From: Tritrichomonas musculus | Lineage: Eukaryota; Parabasalia; Tritrichomonadida; Tritrichomonadidae | DNA: 25,547 bases | NCBI GenBank assembly: GCA_039105265.1 | Contig: JAPFFF010000340.1 | Location: 1-25,547, forward strand | Reading direction: 5' to 3' | Part shown: one piece after another, positions 16,209-25,547 of the stretch | Layout: each line of letters begins with the position of its first letter | How positions within the stretch are numbered: the stretch's first letter is position 1 | The notes under the pieces: generated by a model | What the model saw: only the letters and a program-made list of their open reading frames with translations | What the model was told of the DNA's origin: nothing | Databases searched by the model: none | Program-made: the position numbers and the translations under genes

Positions 16209-16213
16209 TCATT
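16209..16213 (+). promoter_or_regulatory. Initiator TCATT
   Basis: TCATTTTTTA with the start at 16211 leaves an 8-base leader before the ATG at 16219. Confidence 0.65.
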
Positions 16214-16218
16214 TTTTA

Positions 16219-17247
16219 ATGAAGATCCAACTTCAAACAGCTAGTATTTTGGGTGTTCCTTTACAAAATTGTGACGATGATTTCAAATTTATAGTAAATA
16301 ATCAAGCATATCAAACAAATAGAATAGTTGCAAATTTATTATCTCCTCATATTCGGAACGTTCAATCAATTGATCCCACGATAAATGAATATGTCATTAA
16401 CACAAATCAAAAAGGCAATTTCCAATATATTCTCGATCTTATATCATTTGATCTGATTACAATACCAGATGAGGATTTTTATTTTATAGAAGAGATAATA
16501 AAAATGTTAAAAAATGATAATATACAAGCTATTTCTGAACCAAATGATGACATTACTATGGATAGCGTAATATCAAGAATTAAATCCCACGAAAAGATGC
16601 CATGTTTATTTTCAAACCTTTTAAAAAAAGAAATCAATTTCATATCATCCAATTTTTATAAATTAGACAAAAGTTACAAAGCAGATATTCAAAAATTCAG
16701 TCTAAATACAATTGAAAAAATTTTCATGAATCCAAAACTCGTTATACGTTCTGAAGATCAAATTATTTCGATGATAAACGAGTTGTATTTGAAAGACAAA
16801 GCGTATTCAACCTTGTATGAGCATGTTTTATTCATAAATGTTTCACCATTAAAAATGAAAATATTTCTCCAAAATTTCGATTTTTCGGATTTGACTGGAG
16901 GAATCTGGTCCAGATTATCTGACAGAATGAGTGAACAAATTTTCGTTGAAGATAGTGGTAAATTTCCTCATCGATATAATATGAATATTACTAATTACAT
17001 CGATTTGACCAATAACCAAAACTTTTTACTTGGCAATGACGATTCTGATTGGAATGGAGTACCTCCTCCACCTCCTCCGCCACCACCACCTCCTCCACCT
17101 GCTCCACCTTCAAATCCAAATATTCTTCCTCAGATAAATCGGCTAAATCAACTAAGAAGACAACGACAATTTCAACCTCCGCCACCTATTATCCATCCTA
17201 ATGAGGTGAATTTTGAAGATGAAGACTCATTTGATACTTCATGGTAA
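16219..17247 (+). CDS. BTB/BACK-like protein with poly-proline segment, 342 aa
   Basis: The N-terminus has a degenerate BTB-like pattern at 20-100 (DDFKFIVNNQAYQTNRIVAN, LSPHIR, then an ILDLI helix and a helical segment). A helical region at about 118-245 resembles a BACK domain (FSLNTIEKIFMNPKLVIRSE, then DQIISMINELY). Thirteen consecutive prolines (282-294) and a second PPPPII run (319-324) form candidate SH3/WW or profilin-binding sites, and the acidic C-terminus ends EDEDSFDTSW. BTB/BACK proteins often act as Cullin-3 adaptors or scaffolds, but the Kelch or LRR portion usual in longer relatives is absent, so the role is open. Initiator 8 bases upstream; TAA stop with TAATAAAA nearby. Confidence 0.8.
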   Translation: MKIQLQTASILGVPLQNCDDDFKFIVNNQAYQTNRIVANLLSPHIRNVQSIDPTINEYVINTNQKGNFQYILDLISFDLITIPDEDFYFIEEIIKMLKNDNIQAISEPNDDITMDSVISRIKSHEKMPCLFSNLLKKEINFISSNFYKLDKSYKADIQKFSLNTIEKIFMNPKLVIRSEDQIISMINELYLKDKAYSTLYEHVLFINVSPLKMKIFLQNFDFSDLTGGIWSRLSDRMSEQIFVEDSGKFPHRYNMNITNYIDLTNNQNFLLGNDDSDWNGVPPPPPPPPPPPPPAPPSNPNILPQINRLNQLRRQRQFQPPPPIIHPNEVNFEDEDSFDTSW

Positions 17248-18680
17248 TTTTTAATAAAATTTTACAAAATTTAAATTTAGATATAATATTCATTGATAAT
17301 CTTTACTTTTTTTACATCACATTTTTATTAACGTAACATTTTAACGTAACTTTTTATAAAATCAAAAATTTTGATGTAAATCAGTTATTTATGTTTAAAA
17401 CAATATTTTTATTCATAATCTAAAGATAAAAACTATTTTTCATTAACTCTTGCTAATTTTGATCAAAATACCATGTTATCGCAGATGATTATATCTGATA
17501 GATATAATTAGAAGCAAAATATCATAGAAAAAAAGGTTTTGTACGTCGGTACTATTATAAAATAATTCAAATGCATCGAATAAATAAATCAAAACGATTT
17601 AGCCAATCATAATAAGTCGATAAATATAAAGTGCCATTTTACACCATCAAAAGAATGATCAAAGAAATATCAAAGTTTTAATAATTTATTAGCAATAATA
17701 ACTGAATAAAAATTATTTCTGCTTTATATTCATGCTTTTTTTATTTTAATTGACTAAATTTTTGAAGATAAAAATATTTTTTAAATAAAAAAATTAACGG
17801 AAAATTACATATGTATTTACATATGTAATTTCTATCGTCCTGTGTAATTACATTGTATATACAAAAAGTAAAGATTATTCATTGAAAAAATTGCAAGTAT
17901 TTGATAATCTTAATTTTAAGTATAAATGATGTTTTTTAAAAAAAAACATCAAATTTCATCTTAAAACAAACTTTTTAAAAAAGGAAATATTTTAACATTA
18001 TAATGATATCTAATCTTCATCCATAAAAGTACACATTTCAGAGAGAAAAGAGTTTGAATGAATTCTTTGATCATATTCATATAATATCCTGCAGCGAAAA
18101 CTTCCTTATTTTAGATTGTACTAGCGTTTATCAAGAAAAATCGAGAAAAAAAAAAAAAAAAAAAAGCTTACTTCATGGTTGATTATTAGCCATACCTCAA
18201 ACAAACGATATCTGAGAGAAACGAAGGTTGCATGCCAAAAATCCAGAAATTCTTGAAATTTTTAATAGAATGAAAATTGTTGCTTTTTCAGTAGATGAAT
18301 TTAATATTTAAAGCGTCATTTTAATAGCAGATCAAATTGATCGATAAATTGAAAACAAAACTCATATTATATGATCGGTATTATAAGTTTATTTTCAATT
18401 AATAATTATAACTATTCTTTAATATTGCTAATTTCTATTTTTTGGTGTTAAATAATTAAATTTTTTTTTAAATATTATTAGTATTGTTTATTTTATGAAA
18501 AGAAAAGTATTTTATTCAACTATTATGACATATTTTATGCTTAATTTCATGTTAGATGAATTAACCCATGTCGATAAATTAATTTCATATATTGCAAAAC
18601 TTCAATCTTTATAATATAGCTTAAATAAAATATGTTTAATAAATAAAATAACTCAAATTAATGACGAAAAATAGGTTATA
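17248..18680. other. Long intergenic stretch with hairpins, no gene seen
   Basis: It holds a perfect 13-bp stem (17803-17815 with 17818-17830, TT loop), a perfect 11-bp stem TGATGTTTTTT/AAAAAACATCA (17927-17951) and a 20-base A run (about 18146-18165). One short frame at 18216-18311 looks faintly coding (NPEILEIFNRMKIVAFSVD) but is too short to call. Confidence 0.5.
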
Positions 18681-18689
18681 AACCTGAAT

Positions 18690-19060
18690 GGGTCCATTTT
18701 TAGCTCTTCCTTTATAATATTGTTAGACAAAAGACTTAAGTTAGTAAAATTAAGCAATGGCGGAAGTCTCTTTGGCGATATGCCTATTATGCCTCACAAA
18801 CTCTTCTTAACACCAACCTTTGTAGTTCTGTAAAATTTCAGCAGATTGCACAAATTCATATTAATGTATAATGCCTGCCGTTGGCAGATAGTTACCGCTG
18901 TCTGATGACATAAAAACTTCAGCACTGTGCTCATCATCGGCCTCGAGATTTTCAAAGCGCAATTTGGTAGGCAATATGAACTCTTCAAGCAGTGTTGATG
19001 TAGTTCTCTGGACCAGAACCACAATAAATAACTTCAGCAGGATGCGTGTTCATAATTAAT
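18690..19060 (-). pseudogene. Decayed tandem-repeat coding region
   Basis: Base composition jumps to about 40% GC, as in coding DNA. On the minus strand three diverged units contain GCTGAA(G/A)TT (plus-strand 19030-19040, 18915-18924, 18834-18843) and translate, in two frames, as HPAEVIYCGSGPENYINTA, HSAEVFMSSDSGNYLPTA and QSAEILQNYKG. VIYCGSG and LEEFILPTKL are reminiscent of BspA-like leucine-rich surface proteins, but this is only suggestive. Frame changes and several stops show it is not functional. Confidence 0.4.
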
Positions 19061-19130
19061 CATGATTATTCAGACTTTTTAATTTTCTTCTGAAATTTGA
19101 GAACTTTCGAAATCTTCATCGGTAAAAAAA

Positions 19131-19225
19131 TTGCCAAGGATGAATGAATCCTTTGTCAGTAATACAGTAAAGGATTCATTCATCCTGGGCAATTTCTGAA
19201 GCTTCAAGTAAAGGATTCATTCATC
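19131..19225. repeat. 24-bp stem hairpin plus third copy
   Basis: Bases 19131-19154 pair with 19169-19192 with one mismatch around a 14-base loop. The arm core AAAGGATTCATTCATC recurs directly at 19210-19225. It adjoins the decayed repeat region. Confidence 0.8.
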
Positions 19226-19998
19226 TACTATATTTACTATATAAATTATTTATTTTCATATTATTTGTAAATTATATATTAAATTCATTGGGATAATATG
19301 TATAAAAAAAGAACAAAAAAAATTCAATGGCATTCAACATGACTCAAATATAAAAACAAGTATATCTTTTTTTATGCAAAGTAATAAAGAAATTAATGAG
19401 ATTTAAATAATAACAATCACTCTCTAATTAAAATATACATGATTTATATTTTTATTTTAAAAAAATATTAATAAACTTATAATGAGCTAAAAATGATTTT
19501 CAATTTTTATATTTTGAATAAATTCAAATCATTTGAATTTTTGAAAGAGCAGGTCAAACATTGAGCACTGGTTGGTCAAATATTTTCAAAAAAATAAAAC
19601 ATTATTATTGAGATTAAATTTATTTTTTAAGATATATTTTTAATAATTTTATTTAATATAAACAATTTTAATTTTAAAAATATGATAAGATATTGTAATA
19701 AATCTTTAATTGTACCAGAATTTCACTTTTAATTGAAAAAATAAAAGGATATTTTTCGGATATGAAATGGCTTTATATTAAAATATGCAAATTATAAATA
19801 TTATATTACTCATTATAAATGTTTGTTTTACGATAAAATAAATATATATTTAAATTAACAAAAAAATTGGTAAAAATGTTAAAGTTGATCTAAATAAAAT
19901 TAAAAAGGTTTATATATGTCAGAAAGAATTTTATAAATGGTGCTTAAATAAGTATAATAATAATAAAACATGTTTATACAGGATATTAATATCAGCTT
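19226..19998. other. AT-rich intergenic stretch, no gene seen
   Basis: Dense stops in all frames; no recognisable repeat or hairpin. Confidence 0.55.
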
Positions 19999-20472
19999 TC
20001 AATGCTGATGTAAAATGTTAGAAAACATACGAAACTTCGGGGGTAATATTACTTCTTGAAGAGATGTTGAAATTGATGAATTAACTTTTTTTTGTTTATC
20101 ATTAATTGGATTGGCTCTACAAACGAAATAATTCCATCTATTTTTAAGGCTGTTTGCACTTCGTCCATGGAAAAACGGCGTCATTTTAGCCCATTGTGGC
20201 CCAAATTCTTTAAACTTTTCTCGAAGTAAATTATCTTCTTCCTGGCTCCATTGGCCGTTGAAAAAACCTGGGATCAGGTAATTCCTATATCTATCTCGGC
20301 ATTGTCTCCCAGTTCTCCCTGGCATTAATTCCGCAATCTTATCCCAATTTTTAGCACCATGCAATTCAACGAGTTCTTTTAATCGTTTATCTTCTTCACT
20401 AGAAAATTTTTTTCGAGAATTTGGAGTTGGAGGAGCATGGATAGGAATAACTGCATAAAACGGCTGTATCAT
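19999..20472 (-). CDS. R2R3 Myb-type DNA-binding protein, 157 aa
   Basis: Two tandem Myb repeats. R2 (about 21-67) has F23, W43 and Y65 at the core aromatic positions, and its recognition helix includes GRTGRQCRDRYRNYL. R3 (about 72-117) has W75, W94 and W113, with GRSANSLKNRWNYF. The repeats follow each other directly with a short linker (IPGFFNGQ), as in R2R3 proteins; SxEED acidic starts are present in both. The short tails contain no activation domain I can identify. Small R2R3 Mybs regulate iron-responsive genes such as ap65-1 in T. vaginalis; the target here is unknown. The start is the ATG at 20470-20472; the frame extends five codons further to a TTG, which I do not use. No canonical initiator is present; ATTCAATTT lies 36 bases upstream. 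Confidence 0.93.
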   Translation of the reverse strand: MIQPFYAVIPIHAPPTPNSRKKFSSEEDKRLKELVELHGAKNWDKIAELMPGRTGRQCRDRYRNYLIPGFFNGQWSQEEDNLLREKFKEFGPQWAKMTPFFHGRSANSLKNRWNYFVCRANPINDKQKKVNSSISTSLQEVILPPKFRMFSNILHQH

Positions 20473-21850
20473 TAGAAGTTTAAGCAATAAGATTTATGGC
20501 AACAAATTGAATGGCTAAGAATTTATAATAATTTTAATTATTTTGCGTTTTTTGATTGACAAATTTAAAATTAAAAGTAATTTATAGCATTATTATTGTA
20601 TTTTATAAAAGTATTTTAGTCAAATTTATGTTTTGCTCGTAAAAATTTTCAAAAATAATTCAAATATGACATTTTATTCTTTAAAAACTTAAGACAGCAA
20701 AGAGATTCTAATAATTGAGATCTTTAAGATGTGCTTTCTGCTGTTTATTGCCTATTTTCTCACTAAAAACAAAATATTTGTAAAAAAAAATTAATAAACG
20801 ATTTTTCACCAAAACTCAAAAAAATCATTTAATTCATTAATCATATAAATATGTAAATATATTTGGAGAATTATAAATTTGTACAAAAAAATTGAAATAA
20901 AACTTTTATATATCTTTTAATTTTCAATCGCAATCAAATCTGTAGAAAAACGATACAATTGAAAATTTTATTGCAAAATTTTAATTTCAATTTTTTTATT
21001 TTATCTTTGTATAATAAATGATATAATAATCTATTTATTGTAATATGAAAAGCCGATATTGTATATTTAACAATAGCCATAATTGCACAAAAAGTTTTGT
21101 TCACAATTTATTAAAAGTTGATTGAAATTTCGGTTGTTTAAACAAAATTATATCTTGTTTTTCAAAAATTAAATTTACTTTGATCGTATTTTTATCAAAA
21201 AATCCGATGAAAATCAATCAATATCTTTATATTCTATCGAGCAAGCATCAAAATTGATGTTACATTCGATCAATTACAATATTACTTTTTGAGAAAAAAA
21301 CTTAAGCAAAATAAATTCATTTATCTTCATGTTTTCCTATAAATTTCCAAATTCTGCTAGAAACTCCAAATAAAAGATCGTTTATGATGTAAAATTACTT
21401 TTCATCATATCAAAGACATTAATATTTTCAAAGAATAAAATAAAGATGAAGATATTTATATTATTGCACCATTTTTTTTAAATATCAGTTGTAATGATAT
21501 TATTGATCATCATAATAAACAGTTTTAAGTAGTTTTGATTAATAATCAAAAATATAATATTTGGCCAGTTCAATTATGATCCTAATAAATAAAACAAATA
21601 ACATGATAAGAATTATTTTTTTGAGTGAGATATGAAAAATCATAACTTAGGCTTTCAATAATATATTAGACAATCGACAAATACAAAAATTAAAGAAATT
21701 TATGATTTTAATCATTAAAATATATCATAAACACGGTTAAAATTATTATTGATGTTATGGTGTAAACAAGATTTTGATTAAAACTCAACATTATTCAATT
21801 TCAATAGTTTATTTTTTACATTAATTTTGATTGAAAGAAAGATTCCTCCA
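20473..21850. other. Long AT-rich intergenic stretch, no gene seen
   Basis: Stop-dense in all six frames, with many short A/T runs. I found no convincing repeat, RNA gene or coding relic. Confidence 0.5.
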
Positions 21851-22117
21851 TTATTCAAAAATTAGTTCATCGATTTTTGCATTTATAAATGAACAAATTC
21901 CTATAGAATTGGAATTATCGCACGTTAAACTTAACAATTCAATTTTGGAAGCTTTTTGGAATGATTGTTGAAGGATACTGATATTTGGTCCTGCATGACA
22001 TTGAATTTCTTTAATTTCAGCCTGTGGAAAAGATTCTAACCAAAATTTGATTGATTCTGTCGCATCAAGTTTCAGAAGATCAATATATTTAGCGTAAGTT
22101 TTGTTAACTGACCACTT
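21851..22117 (-). pseudogene. Orphan leucine-rich fragment, no start codon
   Basis: There are 88 open codons on the minus strand, ending TAA at 21851-21853, with no ATG. The translation has LRR-like spacing (YIDLLKLDATESIKFWLES, then IKEIQCHAG, IELLSLTCDNS, IDELIFE). The frame is cut by TAA at 22118-22120, and about 60 bases beyond lies the start of a divergent gene, so the 5' portion is missing. It looks like the 3' end of a gene from an expanded BTB/LRR-type trichomonad family. It could be a gene with an unrecognised upstream exon, but introns are rare in this group. Confidence 0.5.
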
Positions 22118-22173
22118 TTATATTTGTGAATGAAAAATTTTTGAAAAATTTACAAAAGTTTTATAATTGTATT

Positions 22174-22178
22174 TCATT
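22174..22178 (+). promoter_or_regulatory. Initiator TCATT
   Basis: TCATTATTTTT gives a start at 22176, 11 bases before the ATG at 22187. It is the same motif as at the minus-strand gene starting at 14354. Confidence 0.65.
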
Positions 22179-22186
22179 ATTTTTTT

Positions 22187-22795
22187 ATGAAATCCAAGCC
22201 AAAGAAGCATTATCATAGCCATAAATTTAATAACACAGAAGAATCCTTCATAAAGTTAAATAAAAGCCCTCCAACGGTTGATAGACGAATTATGAAGAGC
22301 CAATTGGTTCCTATTTATAAATATTTGGATCTGCATGGAATTAAACAATATGAAAAAATATCGCAATATATTCATTCAATTGGTTTAAAAAGAACAAATG
22401 AAATTGAATTAATTGTAAAATTACAAGATTATATTAAATATGAATTCATCAAAGAAAGAGAACTTAATAAATCTAATAGTTGTGAAAGAAATATGGTTTG
22501 GAATAGAATTGTATTAGAATATTCAACACGAACATTAGAATTTGTTAATTCTTATCTTATTTAATATCACCCAGAAATTAAAAATAAAGACGAAATCATT
22601 TCAAATCTTAAAGTCAAATTTGAAGATTTAAAAAATCAAGACAAAATTGGAAATAAAACATGCACAAAAATGGAAGAAGAAGAAACTGAAAATCTAAATT
22701 TTTTGTTTGATTGGAATGGAGACATTGATTCATTATTTTATTGCCCAAAAATAACATTTACTGAAGTATCTAATGATCTTTTTTTCGAAACATGA
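22187..22795 (+). pseudogene. Unknown protein gene interrupted by one in-frame TAA
   Basis: From the ATG, 125 codons run to TAA 22562-22564 (basic start MKSKPKKHYHSHK; helical core with LVPIYKYLDLHGIKQYEKI; EYSTRTLEFVNSYLI). The same frame then continues open for 76 more protein-like codons (YHPEIKNKDEIISNLKVKFE, later DWNGDIDSLFYCPKITFTEV) to TGA 22793-22795 followed by TTTAAA. One nonsense change in a gene of about 200 codons is the simplest reading; programmed read-through or a genuinely shorter protein are alternatives. The strong initiator suggests transcription still occurs. I do not recognise the family. Confidence 0.6.
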
Positions 22796-22967
22796 TTTAA
22801 ATTCCTTATAGGAGGTATAAGGAATTCTACAAAAAAAAAATAATGAAAAACGTTTAATATAATTAAACAGTAAATTAAAAAACTGTAAAAATATAAAAAT
22901 ATAGTTTTGAAAAGATTCAACTTAATTTTAATGATTATGATATAATATTGGTCAATTGATTTTTTTT

Positions 22968-25547
22968 TTAAATTTGCAATCCATTATAAAATGAGTCATC
23001 TATATTATTAATAGATGAATTAGATTCTTTGATTGCATCTTCTTTTTCAATCAATATTCTTCCGAACAAAATTGAATATGGAGGAGTGTACAAAATTGAA
23101 TCAATCAATTGAATAAGATCATTAATTTCTTTAATGAAATTGTTTTTAAATTCTTTATTTTGTGTCCTAAATTCAAAGAAATCATTTGGATTATCAAAAA
23201 CAAGTTCTTTTTGAGGTGATTTTGTTTCATTCTGAATTACTATCCTTTTATTCAATTTCATTTTCTCATTCACGTTTTCCTTTATTGCAAAATCTAGCAA
23301 TTCAATTTTTTCAATGAAATTTTTTGATGGTGTTTCACTCTCAATAATTATTTCATCATTTGAAAAAGTTTGATTTAATTCTTTTTCAATCTGATTTAAA
23401 ATTGAATTAATATTTGGCTGTTTCCTCAAATTAAATAAAGGGAAGTTTAAGAAGAAAAATTTGAGATATGATGAATGATTATTTTTTCCATCATTAACAA
23501 ATTTATATTTAAAAGAATATGTCAAATCTTCTGTGTTTTGAATAAGCTTTGAAAAAGCTCGTATGAAATATTTCTTGGCTTCTGTCAAATCAGATTTCTG
23601 TAAAAAATAATGAACAAGCTTCAAATTTGTGAAAGAAATGATGAATGTTTTTGAGATTTCAAGTCTCTTGTCATAATGTTGGATATTATGAAAAATTAAA
23701 GGTTCATCTTCATGATCAGAAGCATCAATAAAAAATTGAATTGATTCTTCAATTTTTCCAACTTTTTCTTTCAAACGGCCAAGATTGAATTCAGCAATTG
23801 AAAATTTGTGTTTGGCTGCACGTTGGAACATGTATTCTGCATTCCCTAAATGATTTAAATAGAAAAGATTAAGAAGGCCAAAATTATTCTGGCCAAAAGG
23901 ATATTCATTCAATCCCGCTTCTTTAATGAATTCGACTGACTTTTCAACATCATTAAGGACGATTAAATAAATTAATCCCAAATCACTATTTGAACGATAA
24001 CGATATTTATTAAAGTTCAAAGTTGATGAAATTGTATTTTCTGACTTATTGCAAGTTTTTGAATTTTCATCACAAATTTCAATGCACCTTTGAAAATATT
24101 CAATTGCCTTCTGAATGTTAACTTCAAAAATATCGCCATTAGAATATAATTCTGCCAAGAAAAAGAGAGCTTTTGTGTTATCTTGTTCTGCTGATTGTTT
24201 AATGAAATTTATTGATTTGTTGTAATCTTGTTCAACCCCCAAACCGTTAAAATAAAAAATGCCCAAATTGAAATAACTTTTTGAGTCGTTTCCATTTAAA
24301 GCAGCCAATTCATAATAATCTTTAGCTTTCAAATAATCGGGCTTAACACCAAGACCTTTTTCATATATATTTCCAAGATTAAAAAGAGCTTCCGAATTCT
24401 CTTTCTTTGCTGCAATTTCATAATAATGTTTCGCTTGGAAATAATTCTGTTCAACACCAACTCCATCAAAATAAAGATCACCCAAATTTAGGAAGCCATA
24501 AGAGTTGTCTTGTTTTGATGCCAAATCAAAGTAATATCTGGCTCTAGAGTAATCTTTTTGTACACCAAATCCTTCTTTATAAAAAATGCCTAAATTAACA
24601 AGTGCATTTGAATTGTCCAATTTTGCTGCTTTCTCAAGATATTCTTTAGCTTTTAAATAATCTCTTTTTACTCCAAGGCCGTCAGAATAAAGTGAAGCTA
24701 AATTTAGAAAAGCATCAGAATTGTCTTGTTTAGCTGATAATTCATAATATTCTTTAGCTTTCAAATAGTCTTTTTCATCTTTATACAAATTTCCTAAGAT
24801 GAAATATGCAAGTGGATTCTGCTGCTGAGCCATGATTTCAAAATATTTTTTAGCTTTCAAATAGTCTTGATCAACGCCAATTCCTTTGTAATAAATGAGA
24901 CCTAAATTATAAATGGCATCAATATTGTTTAGATTTGATGATAACTCAAGATATTTTATTCCTTTTTGAAAGTCTTGTTCAACACCAGATCCGTTAAAAT
25001 AAAAAAGGCCCAAATTAAAAAGTGCCTCTGAATTATTTTGTTTGCCAGCTAATTCATAATATTCTTTTGCTTTTAAATAATCTTGCTCAACGCCTTCGCC
25101 GTTCTCATACATGCTACCTAAGTGATATAATGCATTTGAATTATTCAATTGAGCTGATTTTTCTATATATTCAATTGCTTTCAAATAATTCTGCTCAACT
25201 GAAATCCCATGATAGTAAAGCAAGCCCAAATTTAAAAGAGCTGTTGAATTATTTAGCTCTGATGATAGTTCATAATAATATCTGGCTTTTGGATAGTCTT
25301 GATCAACACCTCTTCCTTCAAAATAAAGTCTTCCTAACGCAAGAAGCGCCTTTGAATTCTTTAATTGACCAGATAACTCGTAGTAACCTTTTGCCTTCAA
25401 ATAGTCAACTTCAACACCATAACCACACTGATACATGTTGCCCAAATTGAACATTGCTAATGAATTTTGTAATTTGGATGACATCTCATAAAATTCAATA
25501 GCTTTGGTATAATTCTTTTCAACACCGATTCCAAATTTGTAAAGATT
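22968..25547 (-). CDS. Sel1-repeat protein, N-terminus outside the window
   Basis: The frame is open to the window edge; the 21 codons beyond the first internal ATG (25482-25484) encode another Sel1 unit (NLYKFGIGVEKNYTKAIEFY), so the start lies further upstream. At least 13 near-regular units of about 36 residues (NSxALxNLGxxYxxGxGV, then xxDYLKAKxYYExx) run to about residue 455 counted from that ATG; one unit lacks the G-x-GV loop (LYKDEKDYLKA). Two or three degenerate units follow, then a 200-residue Glu/Lys/Asn-rich C-terminus. Sel1 arrays form alpha-solenoid scaffolds. By analogy with the gene at the left edge a kinase-like domain may precede the array, but this is not visible. The stop is TAA followed by A, the UAAA context. 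At DNA level the array is a 108-bp tandem repeat. Confidence 0.93.
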   Translation of the reverse strand, partial: NLYKFGIGVEKNYTKAIEFYEMSSKLQNSLAMFNLGNMYQCGYGVEVDYLKAKGYYELSGQLKNSKALLALGRLYFEGRGVDQDYPKARYYYELSSELNNSTALLNLGLLYYHGISVEQNYLKAIEYIEKSAQLNNSNALYHLGSMYENGEGVEQDYLKAKEYYELAGKQNNSEALFNLGLFYFNGSGVEQDFQKGIKYLELSSNLNNIDAIYNLGLIYYKGIGVDQDYLKAKKYFEIMAQQQNPLAYFILGNLYKDEKDYLKAKEYYELSAKQDNSDAFLNLASLYSDGLGVKRDYLKAKEYLEKAAKLDNSNALVNLGIFYKEGFGVQKDYSRARYYFDLASKQDNSYGFLNLGDLYFDGVGVEQNYFQAKHYYEIAAKKENSEALFNLGNIYEKGLGVKPDYLKAKDYYELAALNGNDSKSYFNLGIFYFNGLGVEQDYNKSINFIKQSAEQDNTKALFFLAELYSNGDIFEVNIQKAIEYFQRCIEICDENSKTCNKSENTISSTLNFNKYRYRSNSDLGLIYLIVLNDVEKSVEFIKEAGLNEYPFGQNNFGLLNLFYLNHLGNAEYMFQRAAKHKFSIAEFNLGRLKEKVGKIEESIQFFIDASDHEDEPLIFHNIQHYDKRLEISKTFIISFTNLKLVHYFLQKSDLTEAKKYFIRAFSKLIQNTEDLTYSFKYKFVNDGKNNHSSYLKFFFLNFPLFNLRKQPNINSILNQIEKELNQTFSNDEIIIESETPSKNFIEKIELLDFAIKENVNEKMKLNKRIVIQNETKSPQKELVFDNPNDFFEFRTQNKEFKNNFIKEINDLIQLIDSILYTPPYSILFGRILIEKEDAIKESNSSINNIDDSFYNGLQI

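Noticed and set aside
18216-18347. Coding-like frame with two in-frame TAA
   Set aside because: Only about 30 codons before the first stop; not distinguishable from chance in this composition.
1-25547. Alternative genetic code (TAA or TGA read as an amino acid)
   Set aside because: Well-supported genes here end at TAA or TGA at sensible places, so the in-frame stops are better explained as decay.
1-25547. tRNA, rRNA, CRISPR or virus-like (Polinton, LTR) elements
   Set aside because: I searched by eye for cloverleaf blocks, conserved rRNA words, regular spacer arrays, and capsid, polymerase or integrase motifs, and saw none.

Overview
The window is very AT-rich, intron-free protist DNA that looks like a parabasalid, most likely a Tritrichomonas-type trichomonad. 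The evidence is of several kinds. Several genes carry a TCA(C/T)(T/A) initiator only 7-31 bases before the ATG. Several stop codons sit in UAAA or UAAUAAA contexts. The gene content is also typical: a kinase-like/Sel1 protein, a long Sel1 array, ankyrin debris, a BTB-like protein, an R2R3 Myb, a Rab GTPase, a CXXC-rich surface protein and a mariner transposon. The species call is inference; base composition looks lower in GC than I would expect for Trichomonas vaginalis.

Layout. 1-1.7 kb: end of a pseudokinase-Sel1 gene cut by one in-frame TAA. 2.05-2.45 kb: small unknown gene (minus). 2.5-3.9 kb: a TA-flanked foldback element with a GC-rich core, then an N/Q-rich small gene lying between long inverted repeats. 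3.96-5.8 kb: a decayed ankyrin fragment, another coding relic and a second TA-flanked foldback element. 5.8-6.4 kb: Rab-like GTPase (minus). 6.58-7.5 kb: a possible homeodomain relic and one or two more foldback elements. 8.2-10.2 kb: type I membrane protein with duplicated CXXC modules and an NPNY tail. 10.76-11.02 kb: 86-residue ubiquitin-like protein ending in bare Gly-Gly. 11.53-12.81 kb: a complete mariner with perfect 35-bp terminal repeats and an open transposase. 12.86-14.35 kb: protein with three RRM-like repeats, a KVQSQ-type linker and an acidic tail (minus). 16.2-17.25 kb: BTB/BACK-like protein with a poly-proline run. 18.7-19.2 kb: decayed tandem-repeat coding material and a large hairpin. 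20.0-20.5 kb: R2R3 Myb (minus). 21.85-22.1 kb: orphan leucine-rich fragment (minus). 22.19-22.8 kb: unknown gene interrupted by TAA. 22.97 kb to the end: long Sel1-repeat protein (minus) whose start lies outside the window.

There is no operon-like logic; genes are monocistronic and scattered. The window reads as a slowly decaying intergenic landscape seeded with short TA-target foldback elements and fragments of expanded gene families (ankyrin, Sel1/kinase, LRR). Live genes keep tight initiator promoters. The most unusual items are the ubiquitin-like -GG protein, the triple RRM-like protein, the apparently young mariner whose own gene has a host-type initiator and DD31D spacing, and the GC-rich foldback element.
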